Positions 43,165-53,386 of a DNA stretch of 64,000 nt are shown here, one piece after another; position 1 is the stretch's first letter, and each line of letters begins with the position of its first letter. A program made the translations under genes and the position numbers. Location: the NCBI GenBank assembly GCA_902567785.1, contig CACFOR010000003.1, positions 109,504 through 173,503 of the forward strand, read 5' to 3'. This DNA is from an uncultured Pelagibacteraceae bacterium. Lineage in GTDB: Bacteria > Pseudomonadota > Alphaproteobacteria > Pelagibacterales > Pelagibacteraceae. The notes under the pieces are model-generated. The model saw only the letters and a list, made by a program, of their open reading frames with translations. It had not been told where the DNA came from and did not search any database.

Positions 43165-43539
43165 ATGATTAAACAAATACCAAGTAAAGAGATAGAGCAA
43201 TATCTAAAAAATAATCCTAAATGCGTACTGCTTGATGTAAGAACGAAGGAGGAATGGAATCAAGGCAAACCCGATGGTGATAAAATTGGATTAAAAACTT
43301 ATTTTTTGTCCTTGCAATTTGAGGGAAAAATTTTAAATCAAAATTTTGTGGAAGAATTTAAGAATTTAAAAATAGATAAGGATTATGAAATCTTAATCAC
43401 TTGTGGAATAGGGGGAAGATCACAAAGGGCGGCTGAGATACTGACTAAGCAAGGTTATAATTGTTCTAATGTTTCAGATGGTTTTTTAGGAAACCATGAA
43501 AATATTGGTTGGAAAAGAAACAATTTACCTTGTAAGTGA
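43165..43539 (+). CDS. Rhodanese-like protein
   Basis: LLDVRTKEEWNQG, ITCGIGGRSQRAAEIL. Confidence 0.85.
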   Translation: MIKQIPSKEIEQYLKNNPKCVLLDVRTKEEWNQGKPDGDKIGLKTYFLSLQFEGKILNQNFVEEFKNLKIDKDYEILITCGIGGRSQRAAEILTKQGYNCSNVSDGFLGNHENIGWKRNNLPCK

Positions 43540-44181
43540 TTTTTTTACCAACGTAACTTTAAATAATTTTCTAGGAAAGGTTCCTTCTTCAAATTTTTTA
43601 ATTTCTAAAATATCAAATCCATTTGATAAATTTCTAATTTTTTCTTCAGAAAAAAAATGAATAATAAATCCGTCATTTTCATAAAGATCTTCACCTATAT
43701 GATTTCCATTTTTATAATCGCCATCATCGGTATTACGAACGGTATATATATTAATTCCTCCAGGTTTTAAAATTCGTAATATTTCTTTATTTAAATTTTC
43801 AAGATCGTGATTAGATAACGCCATACAATAAAGCATATGTGAAAAACATCCATCAACAGAATTGTTATTAAAAGGTAATTTTTTTCTTACGTCAAAAAAT
43901 TTTGTTTTAACAAATTGATTAAGATTTAATTTCTTAGATTTAATTTTAATAGTCTCTATTGCTGCTTTACTGTAGTCCAAAGCTTCAATGTGAATAGAAT
44001 TTTTTGCAAAAAATACTGTATCTCTTCCAAGACCTGCACCGAGCTCAACTATATTTTTACCCTTAAAAAATTTTAGTGATTTGATAGCTGCTACACTCGG
44101 CTCGCTACCAAACATCTCAGGCTTACTCGAGAAGTTCACTTCCCAATGCCGAGATTGTTGGTCTAATTTTTTTTGATCCAA
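43525..44181 (-). CDS. Class I SAM-dependent methyltransferase
   Basis: IVELGAGLGRDTVFFAKN motif. Confidence 0.85.
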   Translation of the reverse strand: MDQKKLDQQSRHWEVNFSSKPEMFGSEPSVAAIKSLKFFKGKNIVELGAGLGRDTVFFAKNSIHIEALDYSKAAIETIKIKSKKLNLNQFVKTKFFDVRKKLPFNNNSVDGCFSHMLYCMALSNHDLENLNKEILRILKPGGINIYTVRNTDDGDYKNGNHIGEDLYENDGFIIHFFSEEKIRNLSNGFDILEIKKFEEGTFPRKLFKVTLVKKSLTR

Positions 44182-44183
44182 AC

Positions 44184-44846
44184 TTATTTTACTGGGTCAG
44201 GTACCTTACGCAAATAAGGCTTTAATGTTTCCCATCCATCAGGATATATTTTTTTTGCTTCATCGTTTGTTACTTTAGGGACAATTATAACCTTTTCACC
44301 CGGCTTCCAATTTGCTGGTGTAGCAATTTTGTGTTTCGCTGTTCGCTGCATTGAATCAATTGTTCTTAATATTTCATCAAAGTTACGCCCAGTAGTCATA
44401 GGATAAGTTAAAAATAAACCTATTCTTTTATCCGGTCTTATAACATAAACAGTTCTAACAGTTTGATTATCTACAGCTGTACGTCCCATAGAAGTTGTTC
44501 CCGCGTCTCCCTCTAGCATATTGTAAAGTTTTGCAACTTCTAACTTTTCATCAGCAACAATTGGATAGTTTGGTTTTAATCCACAAACATCTTTAATGTC
44601 ATCGAGCCATTTTACGTGATCAGAAACTGGATCCACACTTAAGCCCATAACTTTAACATTTCTTTTATCAAATTCAGGCTTCATTTTAGCTAAAGCACCA
44701 AGTTCCGTTGTACATACTGGGGTAAAGTCTTTTGGGTGTGAAAATAAAACACCCCAACTATCCCCTAACCACTTGTGGAAAGATAGTTTTCCTTCAGAAG
44801 TCTCCGCTGTAAAATCCGGAGCCATACTATTAATTTTTAAAGTCAT
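44184..44846 (-). CDS. 1-Cys (Prx6-type) peroxiredoxin
   Basis: LFSHPKDFTPVCTTELGALA; about 220 aa with C-terminal domain. Confidence 0.93.
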   Translation of the reverse strand: MTLKINSMAPDFTAETSEGKLSFHKWLGDSWGVLFSHPKDFTPVCTTELGALAKMKPEFDKRNVKVMGLSVDPVSDHVKWLDDIKDVCGLKPNYPIVADEKLEVAKLYNMLEGDAGTTSMGRTAVDNQTVRTVYVIRPDKRIGLFLTYPMTTGRNFDEILRTIDSMQRTAKHKIATPANWKPGEKVIIVPKVTNDEAKKIYPDGWETLKPYLRKVPDPVK

Positions 44847-44927
44847 TTTTTTCTTCCTCTCTATGTTTTTTTAAAGATTATAATCAAGATTGATTTGCTA
44901 TGCAATTTTTTATAAATTTTAAAAATT

Positions 44928-45620
44928 ATGATTTTTAAACAATTATTTGACAAAAAATCTTCAACCTACACGTACATAATTTCAAGTGGCAAGGGTAGAG
45001 AAGCTTTAATTATTGATCCAGTAATTGAAAATACAGAAGAATATTTAAATGTATTAAAAGAATTAAATCTAAAACTCGTTAAAGTTATTGATACCCATAT
45101 TCATGCAGATCATATTTCTGGTTTAAGCGAGCTGGCCACGCGAACAAGTTGTTCGAAAATTATGGGAGAGCGTTCAGCTTCAGAAGTTATAGATATAAGA
45201 GTAAAAGATAATGAAAAAATAAAAATTGAAAGCATAGAGTTAATAACAATGCATACTCCAGGACACACAGATTGTTCTTACAGCTTTTTAATGAAAGATA
45301 GAATATTTACAGGTGATACTTTGTTAATTAATGGAACTGGCAGGACTGATTTTCAGAACGGCAATCCTATAGACCAATATCATTCTTTGTTTGACAAAAT
45401 TTTAAAGTTGCCAGAAAAAACACTAGTTTACCCAGCTCACGATTACAAAGGAAACGAAGTAAGCACGATAGGCAAAGAGAAAAAAAATAACCCAAGATTA
45501 CAAGTAAATTCCGTAGAAGAGTATACAGATTTAATGAATAATTTAAATTTAGGAAATCCTGAAATGATGGATATTGCTATTCCCGCTAATATAAATGGAA
45601 AAACATTAAATAAAATATAA
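44928..45620 (+). CDS. Metallo-beta-lactamase fold hydrolase (ETHE1/persulfide dioxygenase-like)
   Basis: DTHIHADHISG, HTPGHTDCSYSF, TGDTLLINGTGRTDFQ. Confidence 0.85.
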   Translation: MIFKQLFDKKSSTYTYIISSGKGREALIIDPVIENTEEYLNVLKELNLKLVKVIDTHIHADHISGLSELATRTSCSKIMGERSASEVIDIRVKDNEKIKIESIELITMHTPGHTDCSYSFLMKDRIFTGDTLLINGTGRTDFQNGNPIDQYHSLFDKILKLPEKTLVYPAHDYKGNEVSTIGKEKKNNPRLQVNSVEEYTDLMNNLNLGNPEMMDIAIPANINGKTLNKI

Positions 45621-45673
45621 TTAGCGACAATATAAATATTGTAATTTTAGATATAGCTATTATATAGTTAAAT

Positions 45674-45793
45674 ATGACTTGCAAAAATCCAAAGTGCCAA
45701 TGTGCAAATTGCATAAATGATAAATGCGCTTGTGATGGAAACAAAGAATGTTCATGCACACCTGAGTCAACTAGTTGTTGTTGTGGCAACTAG
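45674..45793 (+). CDS. Metallothionein-like Cys-rich small protein, 39 aa
   Basis: MTCKNPKCQCANCINDKCACDGNKECSCTPESTSCCCGN*; 11 Cys; not in ORF track. Confidence 0.8.
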   Translation: MTCKNPKCQCANCINDKCACDGNKECSCTPESTSCCCGN

Positions 45794-45828
45794 CCTATAA
45801 TTTAAATAAATTAATCATTTAAATATTT

Positions 45829-46413
45829 ATGAATAGTTTTTTAGAATCAATAATGAATCGTGATCCTGCTGCTAAATCAAAAATTAGTATAATTTTAACC
45901 TATCCAGGAGTTAAAGCTATTTTCTTTCATAGAATTGCTAATTTCTTTTCCATTGCTAAGTTTGATTTAATAGCAAGAATTATTTCACAGTTTTCAAGAT
46001 TTTTAACGGGAATAGAAATTCATCCAAAAGCATTAATTGGAAAAAATTTATTTATTGACCATGGGATGGGCGTAGTCATTGGAGAAACTTCAGAAATTGG
46101 TGATAATGTAACAATCTATCATGCTGTTACTCTTGGAGGAATATCTCCAAGTATTAAATCAGATGAACAAAGAAATATTAAACGACACCCCACTCTTAAA
46201 AATAATGTTGTAATTGGTTCTGGGGCTCAAATACTTGGTCCAATTATTATAGGAGAGTATGCAAAAGTTGGAGCAAATGCCGTTGTAACTCGAGATGTTC
46301 CTTCTCACGCAGTTATGATTGGAATACCAGCAAGAAATATTAAATCTAAACCTGATCAAGACAAATCATTTAAACCATATGGTATTAGCCATGAAGAGGA
46401 CAATAAATCTTAA
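45829..46413 (+). CDS. cysE: Serine O-acetyltransferase
   Basis: Left-handed beta-helix: IHPKALIGKNLFIDHGMGVVIGETSEIGDNVTIYHAVTLGG. Confidence 0.92.
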   Translation: MNSFLESIMNRDPAAKSKISIILTYPGVKAIFFHRIANFFSIAKFDLIARIISQFSRFLTGIEIHPKALIGKNLFIDHGMGVVIGETSEIGDNVTIYHAVTLGGISPSIKSDEQRNIKRHPTLKNNVVIGSGAQILGPIIIGEYAKVGANAVVTRDVPSHAVMIGIPARNIKSKPDQDKSFKPYGISHEEDNKS

Positions 46414-46418
46414 AATTT

Positions 46419-47420
46419 ATGAAAAATATTCAGGATAATTTTATTGCAGGAATAGGAAATACACCTCTAATAAAATTACGTGGACCATCAGAATTAACCG
46501 GATGTAATATTTTTGGAAAAGCTGAATATTTAAATGCAGGAGGCTCAGTTAAAGATAGAGCGGCGTTAGCCTTAATAAGAGATGCGGAAGAAAAAAAACT
46601 AATATCAAAAAGGGGCACTATTATTGAAGGTACTGCAGGCAATACTGGTATTGGTCTTTGTCACATTGGTAACTCATTAGGATATAAAACTATAATCGTA
46701 ATGAATAATAATCAAACACAAGAAAAAAAAGATGCATTAATAAATATAGGGGCAGAATTAAGACTAGTTCCTCCCAAACCATATAAAGATGATGGAAATT
46801 ATGTAAAAGTTGCTGGAAGACTAGCCGAAGAGTTGAGAAGTACAAATAATCATGGAGTGGTTTGGGCTAATCAATTTGATAATACAGCAAACGCTAAAGG
46901 ACACTACAAAACTACAGGTCCAGAGATATGGCAACAAACAGAAGGAAAAATAGATGGTTTTGTTTGTTCTTCAGGAACTGGCGGCACAATTGCTGGAGTA
47001 AGTAGTTTTTTAAAAGAAAAAAATAAAGATATAAAAATTTATTTGTCCGATCCCAAAGGCTCTTCTCTTTATAATTATATAGAAAATGGTGAGCTAAAAA
47101 GTGAAGGAGGATCAATTACCGAAGGTATTGGATCAAGCAGAGTTACGAAAAATTTTGCAGAAGCAAAAATTGATGGGGCTTTTTCAATTGACGATCATGA
47201 GTCTTTGCCAATTATATATGATTTAATTAAGAACGAAGGTTTAAGTCTTGGAACAAGTTGTGGAGTAAATATAGCTGGTGCCATTCGATTAGCAAAAAAA
47301 TTAGGACCAGGCAAAAATATAATTACTATACTTTGCGATAGATCTGATAGATATCAAAGTAAATTATTTAATAAAAAGTTTTTAATTGAAAAAAAATTAC
47401 CTTATCCAGATTGGCTTTAA
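46419..47420 (+). CDS. cysK: Cysteine synthase
   Basis: GNTPLIKLRG, NAGGSVKDRAAL, SSGTGGTIAGV. Confidence 0.92.
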   Translation: MKNIQDNFIAGIGNTPLIKLRGPSELTGCNIFGKAEYLNAGGSVKDRAALALIRDAEEKKLISKRGTIIEGTAGNTGIGLCHIGNSLGYKTIIVMNNNQTQEKKDALINIGAELRLVPPKPYKDDGNYVKVAGRLAEELRSTNNHGVVWANQFDNTANAKGHYKTTGPEIWQQTEGKIDGFVCSSGTGGTIAGVSSFLKEKNKDIKIYLSDPKGSSLYNYIENGELKSEGGSITEGIGSSRVTKNFAEAKIDGAFSIDDHESLPIIYDLIKNEGLSLGTSCGVNIAGAIRLAKKLGPGKNIITILCDRSDRYQSKLFNKKFLIEKKLPYPDWL

Positions 47421-47422
47421 AG

Positions 47423-47680
47423 TTATATTCCCAAGAGTGAATTAAGCTTACCTTGAACTTCTAAAGCTTTTAATTCTTGATATCCACCCACATAGGTATC
47501 GCCTATAAATATTTGAGGAATGGTTCTTGCACCATTTGTTTTTTCTTGCATCTCTTGCCTTTTTGATGAATCAACTGCTATATCAAATTCTGTATAACTA
47601 ACCTTTTTTTTATTTAGCAGATGCTTTGCTGCAGAGCAAAAATTGCACATTGGGCCTGTATAAATTACCACTTTTTTCAT
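47423..47680 (-). CDS. grxC: Glutaredoxin 3-like
   Basis: YTGPMCNFCSAAKHLL, TIPQIFIGDTYVGG. Confidence 0.92.
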   Translation of the reverse strand: MKKVVIYTGPMCNFCSAAKHLLNKKKVSYTEFDIAVDSSKRQEMQEKTNGARTIPQIFIGDTYVGGYQELKALEVQGKLNSLLGI

Positions 47681-47734
47681 TTACCATATAATATGGTAGC
47701 ATAAACTAATCTTTTCAAGCCAATTATTTATAAA

Positions 47735-48400
47735 ATGGTAGAAAATAAAATAAATTTCTTTTTTAAACACCAAATTTGGCACTTAGGTGGGACAATTCTT
47801 TTGTTTTATGTGGGAGTTCAGTTTGCTGAATTTGAGAGTAATACAAATATATTTCTTGGAATAGGGGCTTTAGATTGGTTTATAATTGCTATGGCAATTC
47901 CTTTAGTTCATCAGACTTATGTATGGATATGTTGGAGATCAGAACTATGTTGGAAATCAATAAGTAATACGATTGGATTTAAAGGATATGTAATAATTTT
48001 TTTTATTTTAATTATTTCAAGACTTTCAGCAATTGTATTGTGTTTTGTTGATTATGGCTCTTTATACAAACCCGGGTGGCTTGCTTGGATTTTAGGTTTT
48101 ATTTTATTTATCCCAGGCGCTTACACAATGTACTCAGTAAAAAAATATTTTGGATTTTTGCGTGCAGCTGGAGCAGATCATTTTGATTCTGGATATAGAA
48201 ACTTACCTTTTGAAAACAGAGGGATTTTTAAATGGACTCCTAATGCCATGTATGTTTTTGCAATAGGTATTCCTTTTTCTTTTGCGGTTGCAACCGGTTC
48301 TCAATCAATGTTTATAGTCGGGATTTATACTTACATTTCTATATGGCTGCATTATTTTTGCACAGAAAAACCGGATTTTGCTGTTATATATAACAATTGA
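47735..48400 (+). CDS. Multi-TM protein, possible ICMT/PEMT-like methyltransferase
   Basis: Hydrophobic protein with KYFGFLRAAGADHF...GIFKWTPNAMY region. Confidence 0.45.
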   Translation: MVENKINFFFKHQIWHLGGTILLFYVGVQFAEFESNTNIFLGIGALDWFIIAMAIPLVHQTYVWICWRSELCWKSISNTIGFKGYVIIFFILIISRLSAIVLCFVDYGSLYKPGWLAWILGFILFIPGAYTMYSVKKYFGFLRAAGADHFDSGYRNLPFENRGIFKWTPNAMYVFAIGIPFSFAVATGSQSMFIVGIYTYISIWLHYFCTEKPDFAVIYNN

Positions 48401-48434
48401 CGATACTTAGTGCTTCTATATTCTTCATTGCATA

Positions 48435-49205
48435 ATGAAATTAGGATTTATTGGAACTGGAAAAATCACTTTATCAGTTGTAACTGGAATTTGCACTTCA
48501 AAGATTTCCTTTCAAAAAATTCTTGTTTCACCAAGAAATAAAAATATAGCTCAAAAATTAAAAAAAAGATTTAGGAAAGTTAACATTGCAAAAACTAATC
48601 AAGAGATTGTTGATAAATGTAATTGGGTTTTTTTAGCTGTAACACCAAAAGTAGGTGGAAAAATATTACCAAAATTAAATTTTAGATCTAAACAAAAGAT
48701 TATTAGTTTTATTTCTACGATTAATTTGGCTCAACTAAAAAAAATAGTTAAAAAAAGAACAAAAATTGTGAGAGCAATACCATTGCCACCCATTTCTTTG
48801 GGAAAGGGGCCGGTTCCAATTTGCCCACCAGATAGCCAAGTGAGAAACTTTTTTAACAAAATTGGAACAACGGTCGAGATTAGAAACGAAAGATCGTCAA
48901 AAAATTTCTGGGCTACATCAGGAATGATGGCACCTTTTTATGAAATATTAAAAGTTTTGTCAGATTGGTTGGTAAAAAGAGGAATTAAAAGAAATGAGGC
49001 TCAAAAATATATTACTTCATTATTTGTTGCCTTATCAGAAGATTCAGTTGTTAATTCAAAAAAACATTTAAAATATTTAGTTTCAGAATCTCAAACTCCT
49101 GGAGGACTTAACGAACAAGGAGTTAAGGAACTTAGAAGATCTGGTTTTTACAAATCTTTGGAAAAATCTCTTAATAATATTTTAAAAAGATTAAACAAGG
49201 CATAG
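48435..49205 (+). CDS. proC: Pyrroline-5-carboxylate reductase family protein
   Basis: LGFIGTGKITLSVV Rossmann motif, SESQTPGGLNEQGVKEL. Confidence 0.85.
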   Translation: MKLGFIGTGKITLSVVTGICTSKISFQKILVSPRNKNIAQKLKKRFRKVNIAKTNQEIVDKCNWVFLAVTPKVGGKILPKLNFRSKQKIISFISTINLAQLKKIVKKRTKIVRAIPLPPISLGKGPVPICPPDSQVRNFFNKIGTTVEIRNERSSKNFWATSGMMAPFYEILKVLSDWLVKRGIKRNEAQKYITSLFVALSEDSVVNSKKHLKYLVSESQTPGGLNEQGVKELRRSGFYKSLEKSLNNILKRLNKA

Positions 49206-49209
49206 TTTT

Positions 49210-50007
49210 ATGAAGCAAGATTTAAATATTTTGCAAGTCGATAATCTTTCCAAGTATTTTGGAGGCTTATCGGCTGTTTCAAACTGTTCACTAAAAATTC
49301 AAAAAGGTTCTATTACTGGGGTGATTGGTCCTAATGGTTCAGGAAAAACTACCTTGTTTAATTTGATTGCAGGAAATTTAAAACCTTCAAGTGGAAATGT
49401 TTTATTTTGTGGCGAGGATATTACTGGAATACCTTCATATGAATTATTTTCTAAAGGTTTGCTTAGAACTTTTCAAATTGCACACGAATTTACAAATCTT
49501 ACTGTATTAGAAAACTTAATGATGGTTCCCGGAAATCAATCTGGAGAGCATCTAACTAATGCGCTATTTAATCCAAAAAAAGTAAGTCAAGAAGAAAAAA
49601 AAATAAAACAAAAAGCTCTTGAAGTAATCGATTTTTTAAATCTTACTCATTTATCACATGAACTTGCTGGTAATTTATCCGGTGGTCAAAAAAAATTATT
49701 AGAGCTTGGCAGAACTATGATGGTTGATGCTAAATTAGTTTTGTTAGATGAAGTGGGTGCAGGCGTAAATAGAACGTTATTAAAAGATATTGGAAGCGCA
49801 ATTCAAAGACTTAATAAGGAAAAAGGTTATACTTTTTGTATGATTGAACATGATATGGATTTTATTAGCAGGCTATGTGATCCAGTGATTGTAATGTCTG
49901 AGGGTTCTGTTTTATTTAAAGGAACTTCAGATGAAGTAAAAAATAATGAACAAGTAATCGAGAGCTATCTTGGTAGAGGCTCTAAATCTAAAAATGGAAC
50001 AGGATAA
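49210..50007 (+). CDS. Branched-chain amino acid type ABC transporter ATPase (LivG-like)
   Basis: GPNGSGKTTLFNLIAG, LSGGQKKLLELGR. Confidence 0.93.
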   Translation: MKQDLNILQVDNLSKYFGGLSAVSNCSLKIQKGSITGVIGPNGSGKTTLFNLIAGNLKPSSGNVLFCGEDITGIPSYELFSKGLLRTFQIAHEFTNLTVLENLMMVPGNQSGEHLTNALFNPKKVSQEEKKIKQKALEVIDFLNLTHLSHELAGNLSGGQKKLLELGRTMMVDAKLVLLDEVGAGVNRTLLKDIGSAIQRLNKEKGYTFCMIEHDMDFISRLCDPVIVMSEGSVLFKGTSDEVKNNEQVIESYLGRGSKSKNGTG

Positions 50008-50711
50008 TGCATTTTTTTTCTGGAGAAAAAATGACCGGTGGTTATGGAGGCGCTGATATAATTAATTCTTGCACAATTAATGTAAACAGAGGAGAGATTG
50101 TCGCAATTCTTGGTCCTAATGGTGCAGGAAAATCTACCGCTATGAAAGCTATGTTAGGTCTTCTGAATCTAAAATCTGGAAAAGTTTATATTGATGGAAA
50201 AGATATATCAAAATTAACACCCCAAGATAGAGTTAAGGAAGGAATATCGTTTGTTCCGCAAACTAGAAATGTTTTTACCGGATTAAGTGTTCAAGAAAAT
50301 TTAGAAATGGGAGCATATTTAAGAGAAGAACGCGTCGAAGAAATTATCAATGAAATTTATGAACTATTTCCAGTCCTAAAAGAAAAAAAATTTCAAATAG
50401 TTGGAGAATTGTCGGGAGGTCAAAGACAACAGGTTGCTTTAGGAAGAGCTTTGATGACCAAACCTTCAGTGTTGATGCTTGATGAACCTACGGCAGGTGT
50501 ATCACCAATAGTAATGGATGAATTATTTGATCATATATTGAAAGTTAAAAAAACAAACGTGGCAATCATAATGGTTGAGCAGAACGCCAAACAAGCATTA
50601 AGCATTGCCGATAGAGGTTATGTTCTAGTTACAGGAGAAAATAAATTTTCTGGCACTGGAAAAGAATTATTAAATGATCCTGAAGTTAGAAGATCTTTTT
50701 TAGGTGGGTAA
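50007..50711 (+). CDS. Branched-chain amino acid type ABC transporter ATPase (LivF-like)
   Basis: GPNGAGKSTAMKAMLGLL, LSGGQRQQVALGRALM. Confidence 0.93.
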   Translation: MHFFSGEKMTGGYGGADIINSCTINVNRGEIVAILGPNGAGKSTAMKAMLGLLNLKSGKVYIDGKDISKLTPQDRVKEGISFVPQTRNVFTGLSVQENLEMGAYLREERVEEIINEIYELFPVLKEKKFQIVGELSGGQRQQVALGRALMTKPSVLMLDEPTAGVSPIVMDELFDHILKVKKTNVAIIMVEQNAKQALSIADRGYVLVTGENKFSGTGKELLNDPEVRRSFLGG

Positions 50712-51723
50712 TATGGATTTTATAAATGCAATAGTTTTACTTCTGAATTATATTTTTGTGCCAGCTTTATCCTATGGTTCACAGCTTGCACTGGGTGCTA
50801 TTTTTGTATCTTTAATTTATGGAATTTTAAGATTTGCCTATTTTACAGCAGGAGATCTTATGTCTTTTGGAACAATGTTTACAATTTTATTTACATGGTA
50901 TTTTCAATCTCTAGGTATAAGTCTTGGAGTGCTTCCAACCGCTCTGCTTGCGATTCCTTTTGGAATAATGATTACGATACTATATGTGCTTGTTAAGGAT
51001 AAATTAGTTTTTAGTTATTATCGGTTTAAGAAAAGCCCGCCTGTAATGCTTGCAATGGTAAGTATAGGAACTATGTTTGTTACTCAAGCAATCGTAAGAA
51101 TAATCATTGGACCTTTTGATAGAAGATTTTTTGATGGAGAAAAATTCATTTTAAAAGCAAATGAATTTAAAGAAATGACAGGTCTAAACGAAGGATTAAC
51201 TATTAAATCAACTCAGGTAATTACCTTATTTGTTACAATTATAGTTGTGTCTATTTTATTTTGGTTTTTAAACAAAACTAAGACCGGAAAAAGTATGCGT
51301 GCATATTCTGACAATGAAGATTTAGCTTTGTTATCAGGAATAGATCCGAAAAGAGTTGTTATGATTACCTGGATAATAGCTGCGATCCTAGCAACGATTG
51401 GTGGAACTTTATATGGTTTAGATAAAAGTTTTAAACCATTCACGTACTTTAACAATATGCTTCCAATATTTGCGGCAGCCATTGTTGGAGGTATTGGAAA
51501 TCCTTTTGGTGCTTTTTTAGGTGGTTATGTTATTGCCTTTTCTGAAATACTCGTAACTTATGCTTACAGAAAATTCTTTATTTATTTGTTACCGGAAAGT
51601 ATAGAACCAGATAGTTTGTTACAATTATTGTCAACCGATTACAAGTTTGCTGTTTCATTTTCGATTTTAGTTGTAGTTTTATTATTTAGACCATCGGGGA
51701 TTTTTAAAGGAAAAATTATATGA
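50704..51723 (+). CDS. ABC transporter permease (LivH-like)
   Basis: Position in operon; multi-TM; AAAIVGGIGNPFGAFLGGYVIAFSE. Confidence 0.93.
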   Translation: MGNMDFINAIVLLLNYIFVPALSYGSQLALGAIFVSLIYGILRFAYFTAGDLMSFGTMFTILFTWYFQSLGISLGVLPTALLAIPFGIMITILYVLVKDKLVFSYYRFKKSPPVMLAMVSIGTMFVTQAIVRIIIGPFDRRFFDGEKFILKANEFKEMTGLNEGLTIKSTQVITLFVTIIVVSILFWFLNKTKTGKSMRAYSDNEDLALLSGIDPKRVVMITWIIAAILATIGGTLYGLDKSFKPFTYFNNMLPIFAAAIVGGIGNPFGAFLGGYVIAFSEILVTYAYRKFFIYLLPESIEPDSLLQLLSTDYKFAVSFSILVVVLLFRPSGIFKGKII

Positions 51724-53090
51724 GAAATAATAGAGATGTAATACTAGCTTACTCAATAATGCTGGGTCTAATAATCTTGGTGGGCTTTTTGCAATCATGG
51801 AGTATAGCTCTTTCAATTTTATGTCTTTGTTTAATTTCTGCTGTTATGACAATGGGAGCAAATATTCAATGGGGATATGCTGGGTTAATAAATTTTGGAA
51901 TAATGGGCTACACTGCTCTTGGTGGCTTGGCTGCAGTTTTAGTTTCGGTCCCTCCGGTACGAGAAGCTTGGCAGGTCGGTGGACTAAATATGATTTTATG
52001 TGCACTGCTCATAGCTTTAATGGTATTTAGTGTTCGCTTTATTATTAAAAAATATAAAAAATCAAATAAAAGAAACTATGGAATTGCTGCTGTAATAATA
52101 GTCGGTTTAATTTTTTTAAGACTAATATCTGGACCAGCAATTGAATCAATCGAGGCTGTCAATCCAGCGACCACAGGATTTTTAGGAGGAATGGGATTTC
52201 CAATACTATTTTCTTGGATAGTAGGGGCATTTTTTGCTGGTGGTTTAGCTTACGTTATAGGAAAAATTGCTTTAGGTCTTAGAGCAGATTATTTGGCGAT
52301 AGCCACATTATTAATATCAGAAATTGTAATTGCGGTAATAAAACATGAAGATTGGTTATCTCGTGGAGTTAAAAACGTTATAGGATTAAAAAGACCCGTT
52401 CCCTATGAAATTGATCTTCAAAACAAAGAATGGTTTATTGATTTAGTAGCAAGATTTAATCAAGGTACTTTAAATCTAATTACTGACGCTTTAGAAAAAG
52501 AACAAATGCTAAAGCAGTTGGTGATTGAAGGATCTACTGTATTTGTCAAATTATGTTTTGCGGGCCTTTTTACTGCTGTGGTTATAATTTTATTAATTGT
52601 TACTCAAAAAGCACTTTATTCTCCTTGGGGAAGAATGATGAGAGCGATTAGAGATAACGAAGAAGCAGCTAACGCAATGGGAAAAAATGTTGTGAAACAG
52701 CATCTTTTAATTTTTGTACTTGGTTCAGCAATAGTTGGAATAGCAGGAGCAATGATGGTTACCTATGATGGTTTATTTACACCAGGAAGTTATAGACCGA
52801 TGAGATACACTTTCTTGATTTGGGTAATGGTAATTGTTGGAGGTAGTGGAAACAATTTTGGAGCAGTTCTAGGTGGTTTTGCTGTTTGGTTTTTATGGAT
52901 TGAAGCAGCACCAATTGCACTATTTTTAATTAATTTTTTTACAACGGGTTTAGAGGAAACAAACGTTTTAAGGCTCCATTTAATAGATAGCATCCCTTAC
53001 TTTAGATTTTTAATGATGGGAATTGGTTTATTGCTGATTATGAGATACAGGCCCAAAGGTATTTTACCTGAAAAAATTAAACAGGTTTAG
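51720..53090 (+). CDS. ABC transporter permease (LivM-like)
   Basis: Position in operon; MVIVGGSGNNFGAVLGGF; YRPKGILPEK C-terminus. Confidence 0.93.
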   Translation: MRNNRDVILAYSIMLGLIILVGFLQSWSIALSILCLCLISAVMTMGANIQWGYAGLINFGIMGYTALGGLAAVLVSVPPVREAWQVGGLNMILCALLIALMVFSVRFIIKKYKKSNKRNYGIAAVIIVGLIFLRLISGPAIESIEAVNPATTGFLGGMGFPILFSWIVGAFFAGGLAYVIGKIALGLRADYLAIATLLISEIVIAVIKHEDWLSRGVKNVIGLKRPVPYEIDLQNKEWFIDLVARFNQGTLNLITDALEKEQMLKQLVIEGSTVFVKLCFAGLFTAVVIILLIVTQKALYSPWGRMMRAIRDNEEAANAMGKNVVKQHLLIFVLGSAIVGIAGAMMVTYDGLFTPGSYRPMRYTFLIWVMVIVGGSGNNFGAVLGGFAVWFLWIEAAPIALFLINFFTTGLEETNVLRLHLIDSIPYFRFLMMGIGLLLIMRYRPKGILPEKIKQV

Positions 53091-53173
53091 TTTGCTACAA
53101 AATACGCTTATTTGACCCATTTTGATACTCATATACCTAGTGCAAATTAAGTTTCTGTGGTTAAATTATCTTT

Positions 53174-53386
53174 ATGAGAGGGAAAGTAAATCAGGCTAAG
53201 GTGTTGGCTGAAAATGAAGAAGAGAATTTTGTTGATACAAGATTTCCATCTAATGGTAAACTTAATCTGAACGAATTACTACATAGACGAAAAGAAGAAA
53301 AGAGAATTGAAAATAATTTAAATTTAAAAATTATTTCTGGAGTTGGTGCGGTTGCAGTAATAGTTATACTAATTATTAGTTTTTAG
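53174..53386 (+). CDS. Small single-TM hypothetical protein
   Basis: 70-aa ORF with C-terminal TM helix. Confidence 0.6.
   Translation: MRGKVNQAKVLAENEEENFVDTRFPSNGKLNLNELLHRRKEEKRIENNLNLKIISGVGAVAVIVILIISF

Noticed and set aside
45586-45789. Minus-strand 67-aa ORF in the track
   Set aside because: Shadow of the Cys-rich plus-strand ORF at 45674-45793 and the 3' end of the ETHE1-like gene; no recognisable protein features.
51797-52030. 77-aa plus-strand ORF within the LivM-like gene, and other small same-strand shadow ORFs (13702, 14997, 25701)
   Set aside because: Out-of-frame reading of well-supported genes.
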